DNA of 64,000 nucleotides from Henningerozyma blattae CBS 6284 (Eukaryota; Ascomycota; Saccharomycetes; Saccharomycetales; Saccharomycetaceae), in the NCBI RefSeq assembly GCF_000315915.1, contig NC_020186.1, forward strand, positions 1,054,001 to 1,118,000. The letters are read 5' to 3'. Positions 1 to 11,596 of this stretch are shown piece after piece. The position numbers and the translations under genes were made by a program. The notes under the pieces are model-generated. The model was given only the letters and a program-made list of their open reading frames with translations, was not told the DNA's origin and ran no database searches. Every line of letters starts with the position of its first letter. Position 1 is the stretch's first letter.

Positions 1-210
1 TTGCACGCATTCGATATATTCCTCAACACTTATTAAATCTTTCTTTTAGTCTTAATTTAGATTCATCACTTCAAAGTCTTAAAAACTTAACAATAATAGT
101 CATCAGTGATTTTGTAATGGCCTACCATATCATTCGGAGTTCCCTTATTAGATAAATGGGGCAAAAAAAATATAAAATGAAAAAAATTTCTTTTTTCAAT
201 ATCATTATTT

Positions 211-224
211 AACATCCGGACACC
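211..224 (+). promoter_or_regulatory. Rap1-like site of RPL21
   Basis: The sequence AACATCCGGACACC resembles the Rap1 (HOMOL1/RPG) box AACATCCGTRCA found upstream of yeast ribosomal protein genes, with one clear deviation. A T-rich tract follows about 30 bp downstream, the usual order in such promoters. It lies about 400 bp before the RPL21 start. Binding is inferred. Confidence 0.5.
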
Positions 225-306
225 AACAGTCTTGAAAACTTTTCCGTTGAAAGAGTTTTTTTTTTTTCATTCTCACTGTTTTTCTCCTCTATTGAAGTTT
301 CCAAAG

Positions 307-488
307 AGAATTCTAGGCCGAGACGAAATTTCAACTTAGACAGAGACTGGAAAAGTTAGTGAGGAGGGAAAACCAGCCTGGAGAAGGATCTAGACAGAAC
401 AAGGGAATATCTCTTTCTGGTTCTAGGCAGGAAAGACAATATCTGCTAGAAGGGAAGTCTAGTGAGGGCGATATTCCCTAGAATTCTC
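307..488. repeat. 12-bp inverted repeat bounding a GC-rich block before RPL21
   Basis: GAGAATTCTAGG at 307-318 is repeated as its exact reverse complement, CCTAGAATTCTC, at 477-488. A second complementary pair, AGGGAATATC near 402 and GATATTCCCT near 470, lies inside. The enclosed block is richer in G, C and purines than its surroundings and contains several CTAG motifs. It could fold in RNA if it belongs to the RPL21 leader or to a separate transcript; neither is shown. Confidence 0.6.
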
Positions 489-626
489 CGACTGCTGAAA
501 CTGTTCCAACTACCGATTTTGTTAGTTAATATGGATAATACCTATTGATATTTGAGACGCCTATTTGGAAACACGGTGCATCTTGGTCAATAATAAAGTC
601 AATTAAGACAAGGTCAACTATAAAAA

Positions 627-1437
627 ATGGGTAAATCGTATGTGTACTGAATGTTAATGACGATTCATGAGGGAATTAAAGAAGTAATAAGGATCATGGG
701 CTTTAAAACGATGGGAAAGAAAGAAAAAGTGATATTTCAATGAAATTAAGGAATAACTCATATTATTGGATAGACACTTTTTGGAGTATATTTACAGCTT
801 CAAATGATCCATGATCTTATCATCGATTCGTTCTTATATCAATATTGCAAATGAATAACGTTATACTAACTAATTTACTGTTTTATTATTAATTAACAAT
901 ATATCCATTGGAATGATATTTTGGTATATTTAATAATCCACATTTAATTTTCATTTTCATTATAGACACGGTTACAGATCTCGTACTCGTTACATGTTCC
1001 AACGTGACTTTAGAAAGCACGGTACCATTGCTTTGTCCACCTACTTAAAGGTCTACAAGGTTGGTGACATTGTTGACATCAAAGCCAACGGTTCTATCCA
1101 AAAGGGTATGCCACACAAGTTCTACCAAGGTAAGACTGGTGTTGTTTACAACGTTACCAAGTCTTCTGTTGGTGTTATCATCAACAAAATGGTTGGTAAC
1201 AGATACTTGGAAAAGAGATTGAACTTGAGGGTTGAACACGTCAAGCACTCCAAATGTAGACAAGAATTTTTGGAAAGAGTTAAGTCCAATGCTGCCAAGA
1301 AGGCTGAAGCTAAGGCTAAGGGTATTCCAGTCCAATTGAAGAGACAACCAGCTCAACCAAGAGAAGCTACCGTTGTTTCTACTGTCGGTAACATCCCACA
1401 AACTTTGGCTCCAGTTCCATACGAAACTTTCATTTAA
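627..1437 (+). CDS. RPL21: 60S ribosomal protein L21 (eL21), one intron
   Basis: Component of the large cytosolic ribosomal subunit. The coding sequence is join(627..637, 966..1437), giving 160 residues, the length of the S. cerevisiae protein. Exon 1 is only 11 bases (ATGGGTAAATC). The junction completes the serine codon and gives [18 protein letters not shown], matching the family N-terminus; the body ([17 protein letters not shown], the C-terminal VPYETFI) is nearly identical to yeast L21. The open frame beginning at internal Met 994 is only part of the gene. Codon choice is strongly biased toward highly expressed yeast codons. RIM2 follows on the same strand, as at the S. cerevisiae RPL21A locus. 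Confidence 0.97.
638..965 (+). other. RPL21: RPL21 intron
   Basis: The 328-base intron opens with GTATGT at 638, has a perfect TACTAAC branch site at 864-870 and ends with TATAG at 963-965. No AG occurs between the branch site and the acceptor, so the acceptor choice is unambiguous. Joining the exons restores the conserved N-terminus. Confidence 0.95.
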
Positions 1438-2274
1438 TCGAATCGGTATTCAGTTTCATATGTATATTTTCTATTTGGTACGAGTCTAACTTTCATTATT
1501 CAAAAAATAATAATTTTTTATTTGTTTACTATATCTGTATAATCTAATAAAATATTTTTATATATTTATATATCTAAACAAGAACTTTAAAAAATATCAA
1601 AAGTATAATTTCTTCTCACTAGTTCATTAGTCTTTACCAAGAAAGTAGTAGTAATAAGAAAAATGAAAAAAAAAAAAATAAAGTAAAAACAGAAAAAGAA
1701 AAAGAAACTACTTTTAGTCTTTACATGGTGATTAAGCTATGACTTTATGACAGCGACGTTATTATCTAAAAAAATAACTGGGGCAAATTGCTATCAACTT
1801 TTCCCAGTCTTTATTTTATTTAATCCGGAAAACTATACATGTTAAAAGAAAAAAATTGAAAAAATGTATAATTACTTACTATGCTGTTTTATAAAAAAAA
1901 AGTATGTAAATCTACCACACAACGTTGACTCTTCCTATAGCTATACCCCTTATACAATAGAAGATTGTCGTCTATCTTTCAATTATATCAAACTAAGATT
2001 TATCCAGAGGTGATAAGATTTTCATATAGGAACAACGTTTTAAAGCATTGAGTTACTAAAGTATCTGGAACTTATCTTATCTGTGACTATTATTATAGAT
2101 TATTTTCATAGGTTATACTCAATCATTTTTCAGTAATTCTTCTGTTATTTTTTTTTTTTTCATTTTCACTTTCTTTTACTTATAATTTTTCATTAACTTA
2201 TATGAAAAATACCATATAGCACTTTTCTTTTTTCAAATCATTCTTAATAAAGTTGATACATATTTAAAATAATA
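1438..2274. other. RPL21-RIM2 intergenic region
   Basis: This AT-rich stretch holds the RPL21 3' end and the RIM2 promoter, with several A- and T-runs. I see no open frame or RNA gene of note. Confidence 0.6.
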
Positions 2275-3435
2275 ATGCCGAGGAAATTAATTGAAGAACT
2301 AGAAGATTTAGAAGAGCAAGCAATTGAGTCAGCTCCTTATTTAGCTAGTGACGAGAGGGGATCGAATTATAGAGAATCTATAGACTTGGTGCAGAAGGAA
2401 TTGGCTGTTCCCACTAATACAAATGTTGCAGAGATATCAAAACCCATAAAACTAGATCAACAAAATGTTAAACCTTGGGTTCATTTTGTGGCAGGTGGTC
2501 TTGGTGGTATGACAGGTGCTATTGCCACATGTCCATTTGATCTAATCAAGACTAGATTGCAAAGTGATGAATATCGAACAATTTACAAGTCAAAGGCAAC
2601 TACTACTTTACCGCGCTCAAATTTTAAATTGATAAACCTTTCTGTGAATGCAGGCGTACATTTTAAAGAAACACTAGGTATAATCGGTAAAATTTATCAA
2701 CAAGAAGGTTTTAGAAGCTTGTTTAAAGGTTTAGGCCCTAACTTAGTAGGTGTTATCCCAGCAAGGAGTATTAATTTTTTCACTTACGGTACTACGAAAG
2801 AATTATATACAAGAATATATGGTAATGGAAAAGAATCACCGTTAATTCATTTCATGGCAGCAGCTACTGCTGGTTGGGCTACAGCTACAGCTACCAATCC
2901 AATTTGGTTAATTAAAACACGTTTACAATTAGACAAATTTGGGAACTCCAGAAAATATACAAACTCCTGGGATTGTACTAAAAAAGTGGTACGTAGTGAA
3001 GGTATTTTAAGTTTATACAAAGGGTTAAGTGCATCATATTTGGGTTCTGTTGAAGGTATTTTACAGTGGTTACTATATGAACAATTTAAAAAAGTAATTT
3101 CCCAGAGATCATCTCAAAAATTTGGTGCAGAAGAAAATACAAGATCAAATAAGATAAAAGAATGGTGTCAGAGATCTGGCGGTGCAGGTTTAGCAAAATT
3201 TGTAGCAAGTATCATTACTTATCCTCATGAAGTTGTGAGAACCCGTTTAAGACAAGCTCCTATGGAAAATGGTAAATTGAAATATTCAGGCTTAATACAA
3301 AGTTTTAAGGTTATTATTAAAGAAGAAGGGTTTGCCTCTATGTATAGTGGGTTAACTCCACACTTGATGAGAACCGTGCCAAATAGTATCATTATGTTTG
3401 GGACTTGGGAGCTGTTCATTAAGCTATTATCCTAG
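2275..3435 (+). CDS. RIM2: Mitochondrial pyrimidine nucleotide carrier Rim2
   Basis: Inner mitochondrial membrane carrier that exchanges pyrimidine (deoxy)nucleotides and is needed for mitochondrial DNA maintenance in S. cerevisiae. The 386 residues (377 in S. cerevisiae) contain three mitochondrial-carrier repeats, with signature motifs PFDLIKTRL at about 87, PIWLIKTRL at about 209 and PHEVVRTRL at about 317. The tryptophan in the second motif (NPIWLIKTR) is typical of nucleotide carriers of this branch. The acidic N-terminus (IESAPYLASDERGSNY) also matches Rim2 and fixes the start. The gene lies directly downstream of RPL21, conserved with YBR191W-YBR192W. Confidence 0.96.
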   Translation: MPRKLIEELEDLEEQAIESAPYLASDERGSNYRESIDLVQKELAVPTNTNVAEISKPIKLDQQNVKPWVHFVAGGLGGMTGAIATCPFDLIKTRLQSDEYRTIYKSKATTTLPRSNFKLINLSVNAGVHFKETLGIIGKIYQQEGFRSLFKGLGPNLVGVIPARSINFFTYGTTKELYTRIYGNGKESPLIHFMAAATAGWATATATNPIWLIKTRLQLDKFGNSRKYTNSWDCTKKVVRSEGILSLYKGLSASYLGSVEGILQWLLYEQFKKVISQRSSQKFGAEENTRSNKIKEWCQRSGGAGLAKFVASIITYPHEVVRTRLRQAPMENGKLKYSGLIQSFKVIIKEEGFASMYSGLTPHLMRTVPNSIIMFGTWELFIKLLS

Positions 3436-4276
3436 AAATGATAATAATCATCATCGTCATCATCATCATCATAACTAAAGTAAAAACTAAAAAAAAAAAT
3501 GCATAGCATTATATTATACTATCTAAAGCACAAAACTGTGTTATAGCAGTATAATTGTAATATAACTAAAGATCATGCCATTAATATAGAATTACCTTGT
3601 AAATCTGTAATATTAATTCTATGTGGCCATAGATTATTAATAACTAGATGAATGATTAATCCTAGTAGTCATTCAATGTTTTTTATATTCTAATAAATTC
3701 CTGCTATTATTTAAACATTTTAATTTTATTTATTTTTATTCCAAATTATATAGCATAAGTTTGTTAATATATGAATTTAATGATATTGTTATTTTTTGTA
3801 TTTTTAAATATTTTTTAATATTTTTTAATATTTTTTAATATTTTTAATTTAAAACAAATAGTTAATTCATTTCAAATAATCCTCTTATACATAAAAAAAA
3901 GAGATTTATCAAAAATTTATTAGATACAAACACAAGCAATATTAAGCTATTTGACTTATAATACAAACAGATTACTAATTACTAAGATCTTGTATCTGAC
4001 CTATCTTACATTTTTTAAATGTTATTTAACAAAATATTGTATATTTTTGATATGCTTTAAATTTTCGGATAGTACCTACGTGTCCAAAAAGCTACAACTA
4101 TTAAATTTAAAGTTTTATAATATTAAAAGATATTTTTTTTAAAAAGAAAAGGAAATAATATATTTCATAAATAAACTATTCTTATCCAATGGTAATTCAT
4201 CTTCCTTTACTATATAAAACATTCAAACTTTTCCTTTATGAATAAAACTATAGAATCGTCGTCAATATAACAATCT
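3436..4276. other. RIM2-GPI2 intergenic region
   Basis: Very AT-rich, with a TCA-type triplet run just after the RIM2 stop and a 10-bp tandem repeat near 3811. No gene is seen. A TATA-like element (ACTATATAAAAC near 4210) lies about 60 bp before the GPI2 start. Confidence 0.55.
3811..3846. repeat. 10-bp AT tandem repeat
   Basis: The unit TTTTTTAATA is repeated in tandem three and a half times, following a diverged copy at 3801-3810. It lies in the RIM2-GPI2 spacer. Confidence 0.8.
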
Positions 4277-5314
4277 ATGAAACATCACAAAAAGAAACAG
4301 TCAGGGCATAACAATAGCCACAATTCCAACAGAGGTATTCTTAGAAAACCAAGATGGAAACGAATATTATGGCAACGACAACCTTATCCTGATAATTATA
4401 CAGATCTGAATTTCCTTGATGTTTTAAACGAACTTAAAAAATGGAAAGAAGATCCATTAGAACCCGGAGCTATAAAAGTTAATCGCAACAATATAACTTT
4501 CATCCGTAACGATTTTATTCGTTTTTATGAATCTGCAATGTTCACCTCATTTATTTATATTACTTTTGTTCTTATATATTATTATAACTGGAACCCCATA
4601 CGTATTACGTTACAAACCTCATGCTTAATATTCATACTGTTATTTATAATACACTTTTTCCATTCCAATTCGAATAATAATAAACCAAGTTCCACATTAC
4701 TCAGCATAAAATCTTCCATTATCATTGTCTTCACATTATCAGTTTTATCTCCAGTTTTAAAATCATTATCAAAGACTACTTCATCAGATTCTATTTGGAC
4801 CTTATCGTTTTGGATGACCATAACATACATATGGACAATCTCACCATTACCAATTCAATCTTCAATAAATGAACTGGGTCCTGACCAAAGCATACAAACT
4901 CCTTCAAATCTTTCCACCAATTTACTATTGGCAAATATGGCAGTCCTAGCATCCAGATTATCTAGTGGGAGACAAGTGTTTTGCTTTCTATTAATATCAA
5001 TCCAGCTAAATATTATTCTACCAAGAATTATCATATTTTTCAATCATTACCTTATTTTCACATTGTTAAATATGATAATTTTCTTCTTTACATACCTTGT
5101 CTTAGGATTGAAGAAAACATTAGTAATAGCAAGTGTTTGTGCTTGCTTTCTAATAGTATTACCTGAATGGTTTTTCTATTGGCAAAAATATTACAAGAAG
5201 TTCCCATTAGGTGTGGCTCTCAAGACAGATAAACAACAAATGAATCCAACTACTAGTAACGAACCAATGTCTATACTAACCGCTTGGGACACCAAGAAAT
5301 CAATCCTAGACTGA
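4277..5314 (+). CDS. GPI2: GPI-GlcNAc transferase subunit Gpi2
   Basis: Subunit of the ER membrane complex that transfers GlcNAc from UDP-GlcNAc to phosphatidylinositol, the first step of GPI anchor synthesis (PIG-C family). The 345 residues are longer than S. cerevisiae Gpi2 (280), mainly through a basic Asn/His-rich N-terminus and internal insertions. Family landmarks are WKRILWQRQPYPDNYTD near residue 28, SPVLKSLSKTTSSDSIWTLSFW near 155, PSNLSTNLLLA near 212, FCFLLISIQLNIILP and the C-terminal LTAWDTKKSILD. Several hydrophobic segments fit a polytopic membrane protein. GCR1 follows on the same strand, as in S. cerevisiae (YPL076W-YPL075W). Confidence 0.95.
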   Translation: MKHHKKKQSGHNNSHNSNRGILRKPRWKRILWQRQPYPDNYTDLNFLDVLNELKKWKEDPLEPGAIKVNRNNITFIRNDFIRFYESAMFTSFIYITFVLIYYYNWNPIRITLQTSCLIFILLFIIHFFHSNSNNNKPSSTLLSIKSSIIIVFTLSVLSPVLKSLSKTTSSDSIWTLSFWMTITYIWTISPLPIQSSINELGPDQSIQTPSNLSTNLLLANMAVLASRLSSGRQVFCFLLISIQLNIILPRIIIFFNHYLIFTLLNMIIFFFTYLVLGLKKTLVIASVCACFLIVLPEWFFYWQKYYKKFPLGVALKTDKQQMNPTTSNEPMSILTAWDTKKSILD

Positions 5315-6724
5315 AAAAAAAACTTTACTACAACTAACTTAAACATTCTTCTCTTTGTAATATTTTCATAATGTTTTGTAACATTCTCTCTATTTTATAG
5401 CATCTTGTATAATTATAATCAACCTCTAATACCCATTTACTGTCTGCATATAATAATATAATTGCTGACACTTATTTATAAAACAAAAAACGCATTGTCC
5501 AGGATTCGAGCACCCTTTACTCACATGACTACAACCCGTGCATTTACATTTTCGACTTCCTGTTTTCCTGTTTTTTGGAAAAGCCGAAATCGAAACAAAA
5601 TTTTTGGATCCAGCTTCCACTATCAACTAAACAATCGATTTGGAAAAAAAATTCTCCTGGTTTTTAGTTTTTTTACAATGGATTAGAAGAATTAAAGGAA
5701 TCAATTCTATTTGTGACCTGTTTGATTGTAACAGCTGAATTCTTTGATAATCAAGAAGGCTAAGGAACTACTTTCTATTTTTCCAACTCTAAAGTTTCAG
5801 AAGGCCCCAGATTTGCCGCCATCACGTCGTCAAAACCGTTCTCGAGCAAGAAACTCAGTTGGTGAGATTCATCAAATACCATCGTTGAAACGCAATTAGT
5901 TAGTCAGGTTTGCAGTGTCTCTGGCTAATCACAAATAGGCTCTTTAATTCCTTTAATCTGGATATTCTAAACCAATTATACGCTGTGAAAGACTTGCTAC
6001 CAATAGTCTTTCAGCCGAATGAAAAAAATTCCTCTCATCATTTGCTTATTGTAGTCACACTCTTACCGCTTCGGTCTTTTACTGCCAATTGGAAGGTTAC
6101 AATTATTATCTTATTATTGACAATATATTTTTTTTTCTATTGCTTCTACAGCAGTTACCTAGCCAGCAGCACTCTATTGTTAATAATAATTATTAGATTA
6201 CTATAACTGTTCTAGGTCTTTTTTCCCGTTTACTTGCTAAGACTAGAATAACCCATATTACTGTACTGGAGTTTTAATTTCTGGTTCGAAATATCCATAT
6301 TTGGTAGGACTTCGATATACATTGATCAAAGAGAAACTTTAGTACCTTTCATACTAATTTTACGTGTCTTCAACTAGTAACTAGCTAATAAGAAATAGAT
6401 TGCCTATTTCAACAAGAGTTGTTACTGCTTATTTTAATTCTATTCTTTGATTTCATCGTGTTTTATTGGGCAATATCTTTGTGCGATTGTGCCTCGTGTC
6501 ACATACCTATTTCCTCATTCATATTAAAATTTAGTAGTAGCAGTTGCAGCTGACAAGCTAATTAGTTGTTGGAACCCTTTCAATCATTAGCTTACAAATC
6601 GAAGAAGTACTAACGTAAAATAATTATAAAATTAAATTTTAATATATTAAGAAAGTTTGATATCACCCCACAGTTATTTTTTTATTTTTATTTTTTTTTT
6701 AATTTACTTTTTTCCCCCAGAAAA
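5315..6724. other. GPI2-GCR1 intergenic region
   Basis: A 1.4-kb spacer. Open frames here begin at non-ATG codons or lack family features, so I do not call them. The last 100 bases before the GCR1 start are T-rich, ending in a C-rich patch. No RNA gene was recognised. Confidence 0.55.
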
Positions 6725-9700
6725 ATGGTATGTATTGTATTATTCTTTGTCTCAATCTTTCTCTCTTATCGTATTCCATTTGTGCTTACTTTCTTGTTAA
6801 ATGTCAGCCTCATTTCAAAGTGTCAGTAAATCAGATCATCGTGAAAAAAACGAAGAATAGACTAAAACTATTATTTTACCTTTGTAAGGAAAATTGCTAT
6901 TTTTTTTCTAAAATATAATTATTAAACATAAAATTATACTTTTAGAGATAGATTTATGATTTTTATTCTGAAATACGGTTGATGAAGTAACCATATCTAT
7001 AATCCCCCCCTCCCCCTTAATTTTTTTTTCATATCATCCATGTTAAGAAGCGGGCCTAATAATAGCAATAAAAATAACGCTAATAAGCCTGCTAGAAAAG
7101 GATTTTATATTCCTGATTCTCCAGGTAGTAGCACAATTTCAGGGAATTCGACGCCAAAAATAACCGAATTAAATACTAACATTATCCAATTTTTTTTACA
7201 AAAACAAGATCAACAGCAAAGCTTATACTATGACAATAATAACAATTTTAACAATGGAGGTTCAAATATTAATAATGACTCACTTCTTACGAACTCGAAC
7301 CCAAATCCAAACCTAACTACAACATCTAATTTTAACATCAATATAAACCATAACAATTCGTCAAATATAAGTACGAATTTTTTTACAATAACAAAATATA
7401 TATTACAATCATATTTCAAAGTATCCAACAATGATTTACCCCCTTTAAGATTAGTTGATTTAATTGTTGACCAGATATATCCAGATTCCTTAACATTACG
7501 AAAATTAAATGAAAATGCAAGTATGCGACCTTATCATTACTATAATACTGTATCTAGAGATGAAAACATCTCCAGATGCCCTATATTTTCATTAGCAGTA
7601 TATTTTCTAATACGATGGAGTCATCCAAATCCACCAATCACCACCGAGAATTATATGAATATTCCTCTATTAGATGTATCATTTTTATCTTTAAACCAAA
7701 ATGTAGATTATAAAGGTCCAGTTCCACTAAAAACACCAACTTCATCAGAAAAAATATCTCGTGCAAACAATTTTGATCCTCCAAAAGAATTGATTTATTT
7801 ATTATTCCCGTGGTTACCAACTTTAAAACAAGAGATTCAATTACTTGAAAGATCAAATTACAGATTATATTCTTTATACGAACTATTTGAATTTATTGCA
7901 AAATCTTTAATTCAAGATTTGAAGTATCTAACAAAAAATCCTTCATTGCTACCAAATATTGTAACATTTGTTGCTAAATTTGTACCTGATCTATTCCAAC
8001 ACGAACTCTTTGTAAACGATAAAAGCACATCTAAAAATATTTCGAACGAACCTATACTAAATAACTCAACAAGATATAACAGTGGACCAAATAATAATAA
8101 CATTGATACACCAAACGTGAACTACTCCAATAACCAAAATCTTAACAATAATGGTAACACAAATTATCTATGGAGTAATTACAATAATAATATAATGAAC
8201 TCAAATGAATCGTCAAATAATACAGACAATAATAGAAACAATAATTTTAATTCCATGTACAATAATATTACTTCATCCGTGAATAATGAGCAATTTAATA
8301 AGTTCAACGGTATGTATTCCTCTGTATCTTCAAATGGACAATCGTTAATTAATCCAATGCCGTTTTCATCTAATGGCATCTCATCACAAAATTCTAGTGT
8401 TAATTTTACCTCAAATGTATCTAAAATAAATTCTGTTGGTACAGAAGATATTTCTACGGATAAATATAAAGAAGCTCTTCCTAGAATGTTGGACTCTCAT
8501 TACATGTCTATTTCTAAGAGATTAACTACCGAAAATGTAAGACTAAGTCAGCAGGTTACTCAGCTAAGATCTGATTTAAACTCAGTCAATTCAATGTGCA
8601 GACAATTATTAGAATTACAGAAAAAACTATTAACAAACGTTAATAATTTTAATAATAATAATAACCACATTAATAATAATTATAATAACAACATAGGTAT
8701 TCAACCTACTAATAATGCTAACAACATAAATATTAACGATAGTATTGATAACTCCAATTTAGATCAATTGCTAGGCGGAAACTCAAATGCATACAACAAC
8801 AACAATAACAATGCCAATCCCAAAAATAATGACAACCAACAAGCAATGTATTCTCAGAATTATCCAGCTGCCACTGATGCTTCAAATTCCACAGGATTTA
8901 ATTCAAAAAATGGCAATAATAATATTATCATTTTAGATAAAAATTCAATTAATATGGAAACTTTATCACAATTATTTTCTTATATGAATCAGAATAGCAG
9001 TAAAACCTCGAATACTAATAATCAGTTAGGACAAGAATATCAACAATTTCAACAACCAAATGTTCAAGCATCACAACAATTGCCGTTCCAGCTATCTCAA
9101 CAACAATTACAATCTGTACTCTCAACACAATATTCAAATCAGCAACAAATGCAACACCAGTTACAAGCACAAACTCAACAAAATGCATCACAAAACCAAT
9201 TCATTTCTTCAGGAAACCGCTCACAATCCGTTAATAATCCTCCAGAAACTATGATCCAACAACATCAGGAATCAAATATTCAAGAACAACCAATGCTACA
9301 ACGAGGTAGATCATACCCTATGCAAGCATCTACTCAATTCAAAGAGATACAGAGCATGCATCAGGAGAATTTTACAAATACCCAACAAACAAGTTCAACC
9401 AACAACATATCTACTATCTCTGCTAATGAAGATAAACAAACTTTACAACAACCATCCATACCACCTCAACAAGCAAGGGCCACTCATATTGTCAATGATG
9501 AAATTGTATTATCTCCAATTATGAATTCTGTAGAACTTCACAAATCATCGTCCAATTCAAACCAACTTCCATCACAACACCTACTTCAACACCAAGATAC
9601 ACAAGGCACGAAACAAAACTTGGGTCAACAATCATACGCATATTCTACGGCGGACACACGAGTTATTTCCCAAGATCAGCAACAAAACTTAATATCTACG

Positions 9701-11596
9701 CCCCATCATTCATCACAAGTATCAAGCATTCATTCTACTCCATCTCAACCAGGTATACAAACAACAATCACACAACCTACAGATTCGCAACCTGCTAGAA
9801 GGCCTTATCGTATTCCAACGACAATCCCATCCACTGGTAATGGTATTTTACTCTTATCACCCATTAATGAAGATGATCGCAATTTAGGTCCTCCAAGTCC
9901 TAAACGCATTAGATTAGACGATAAACAGACTACTTCACAAACTGCTCTAAATGCTCTTTTAAAAAAATCTAACGATAATATGATGCCAACTAATAAGAAC
10001 GTAATTCCATTAAATAACAATGAACGAAACTCTATTACAGTTGACAATCAACCAGGCAATATGTTAGGTAATCAAACTAGTAACGTATCAAATGCTTCTC
10101 ATGAAAATGATGATGATTTGGCCTTCCCTGGAATGTCACCTTCCCAAACTGTGTTTTTTGATAATCATGGACTTACACCACAAATTGATTCAGTTATCAG
10201 TGCAGTCTCTGGCAACTTTAACAGAGATACTAATACAATTAATAATCAAGCAAATAATGCTGAAAATATAGGCAACCTTCAAAATTTAATTCAGAATATT
10301 CCTTCTAATCAAATAAACTCTGCAGATAATATGATGAATGACTTTGATCAGGAACCCATATCTAAAACAGATCCGACAAACACTGGAGTTGTTTCCAATC
10401 AATTCAATGGTACTAGCACAAACCAACTTTCTTCTACACAAGAACATTCATCAGATGAATTGAACAATCCTCAAATAAATTCATTAGAAAGAATTGATAC
10501 GAATAATACAGAAGCTTCTGTTGCAAATAATGAGATAGATAGCACTTTATTACCAGCTAATTCAAACTTGAATACAAAAGGTAATCAAGATATCACTATA
10601 GAAACCAATGCTGAAATTAATGATACCAACGCTACGAGCGCTAAAGAGAATAAAGGGAATAGCTCACCATCTAATGCTGCCATTACTGTACCAAATAATT
10701 CCGAATCTTCCAAATCTAATTCTGTAACTTCCAATTCTAATTCAATGACATCCAGTTCTAATATATCCGAAACTCCTAACACAGTAATTACACCAAACAC
10801 CCAAGATGATTCTAGCAATGAGCAAACAGGTTCTAATACTTCAGTTGCTGCAGATACCAATGAAACTACTAGTAACAAAAAACTAAATACGAAAGATAAA
10901 CCAGTAACAATTGTAACTCCCATAACAACATCGTCAATTTATTCTGAAAGTTCTGAAAAATTTGGAACAGCGGCAGAATATAGTGCTGCACCAGTAGAAT
11001 CTTCAAGCAACAGTAATATTACCCTAATTAGTAACTATAGATCTCTACCAATTCTACCTTCCGGTATGGATACATGGAGTGGATATCAGAATACTAAATT
11101 AGATTCAGGAACTGATAATTCGAAAATTAAGTATAAACTTTCAAGAGACAATAAAACAGTTTGGGATTTATATACTGAATGGTACATTGGATTGAATGGC
11201 AATTTACCAATTGTTGAGCTAATCAAAAGCTATGGTTTTAGAAAATGGAAAGTTTCTCAGGATTCCCATTTTTTCCCAACAAGACGAATTATTATAGATT
11301 ATATTGAATCTGAGTGTGATCGTGACATTAATTTAGGAAGATTCCGCGATCTTTCAAAACCTAGAGAAGATTTCAGGAAGATTTTAGTAGGAGATTTGGA
11401 AAAGTTCCGGATTAATAATAGCTTGACATTAAACTCGTTGTCTATGTATTTTAGAAACTTGAGTAAAGCCAACAAAGAAATTTGCATATTTGAGAACTCT
11501 ACAAGTTGGCCAGTTCGAAAGATAGGGGATGCAGAAAAAGCACAGTACTGTAAGAGACAGCCAACCTCACAAAATTCTCATGATTCTACAGATTAA
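6725..11596 (+). CDS. GCR1: Glycolytic gene activator Gcr1, spliced, with intronic alternative start
   Basis: DNA-binding activator of glycolytic and ribosomal protein genes, acting with Gcr2 and Rap1. The spliced coding sequence is join(6725..6727, 7217..11596): exon 1 is a bare ATG followed by GTATGT, giving 1460 residues. An AUG inside the intron, at 7040, is in frame with exon 2 and gives 1518 residues from unspliced RNA. Conserved blocks are YILQSYFKV...LVDLIVDQ near residue 120 of the long form, a coiled coil near 486-535 (KRLTTENVRLSQQVTQLRS) and the C-terminal GCR1 DNA-binding domain (about 1362-1505, including SYGFRKWKVSQDSHFFPTRR). The middle is expanded with Asn, Gln and Ser, making the protein about twice the length of S. 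cerevisiae Gcr1 (785). Confidence 0.95.
6728..7216 (+). other. GCR1: GCR1 intron
   Basis: The donor GTATGT at 6728 directly follows the ATG. A perfect TACTAAC branch site lies at 7174-7180, a T-run follows at 7190-7197, and a CAG acceptor ends at 7216. A nearer AAG (7206-7208) would give the wrong frame, while CAG joins ATG in frame to exon 2. Reading through from 6725 hits a stop after about 34 codons, so unspliced RNA can only make Gcr1 from the internal AUG at 7040, which precedes the branch site. Confidence 0.85.

Larger units (their letters stand above)
1..626. other. RPL21 upstream region, no gene
   Basis: I see no coding sequence here. The stretch holds the RPL21 promoter: a Rap1-like box near 211, a T-run near 256-268, then an unusually GC- and purine-rich block (about 300-500) bounded by a 12-bp inverted repeat. 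Any gene to the left lies outside the window. Confidence 0.6.
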
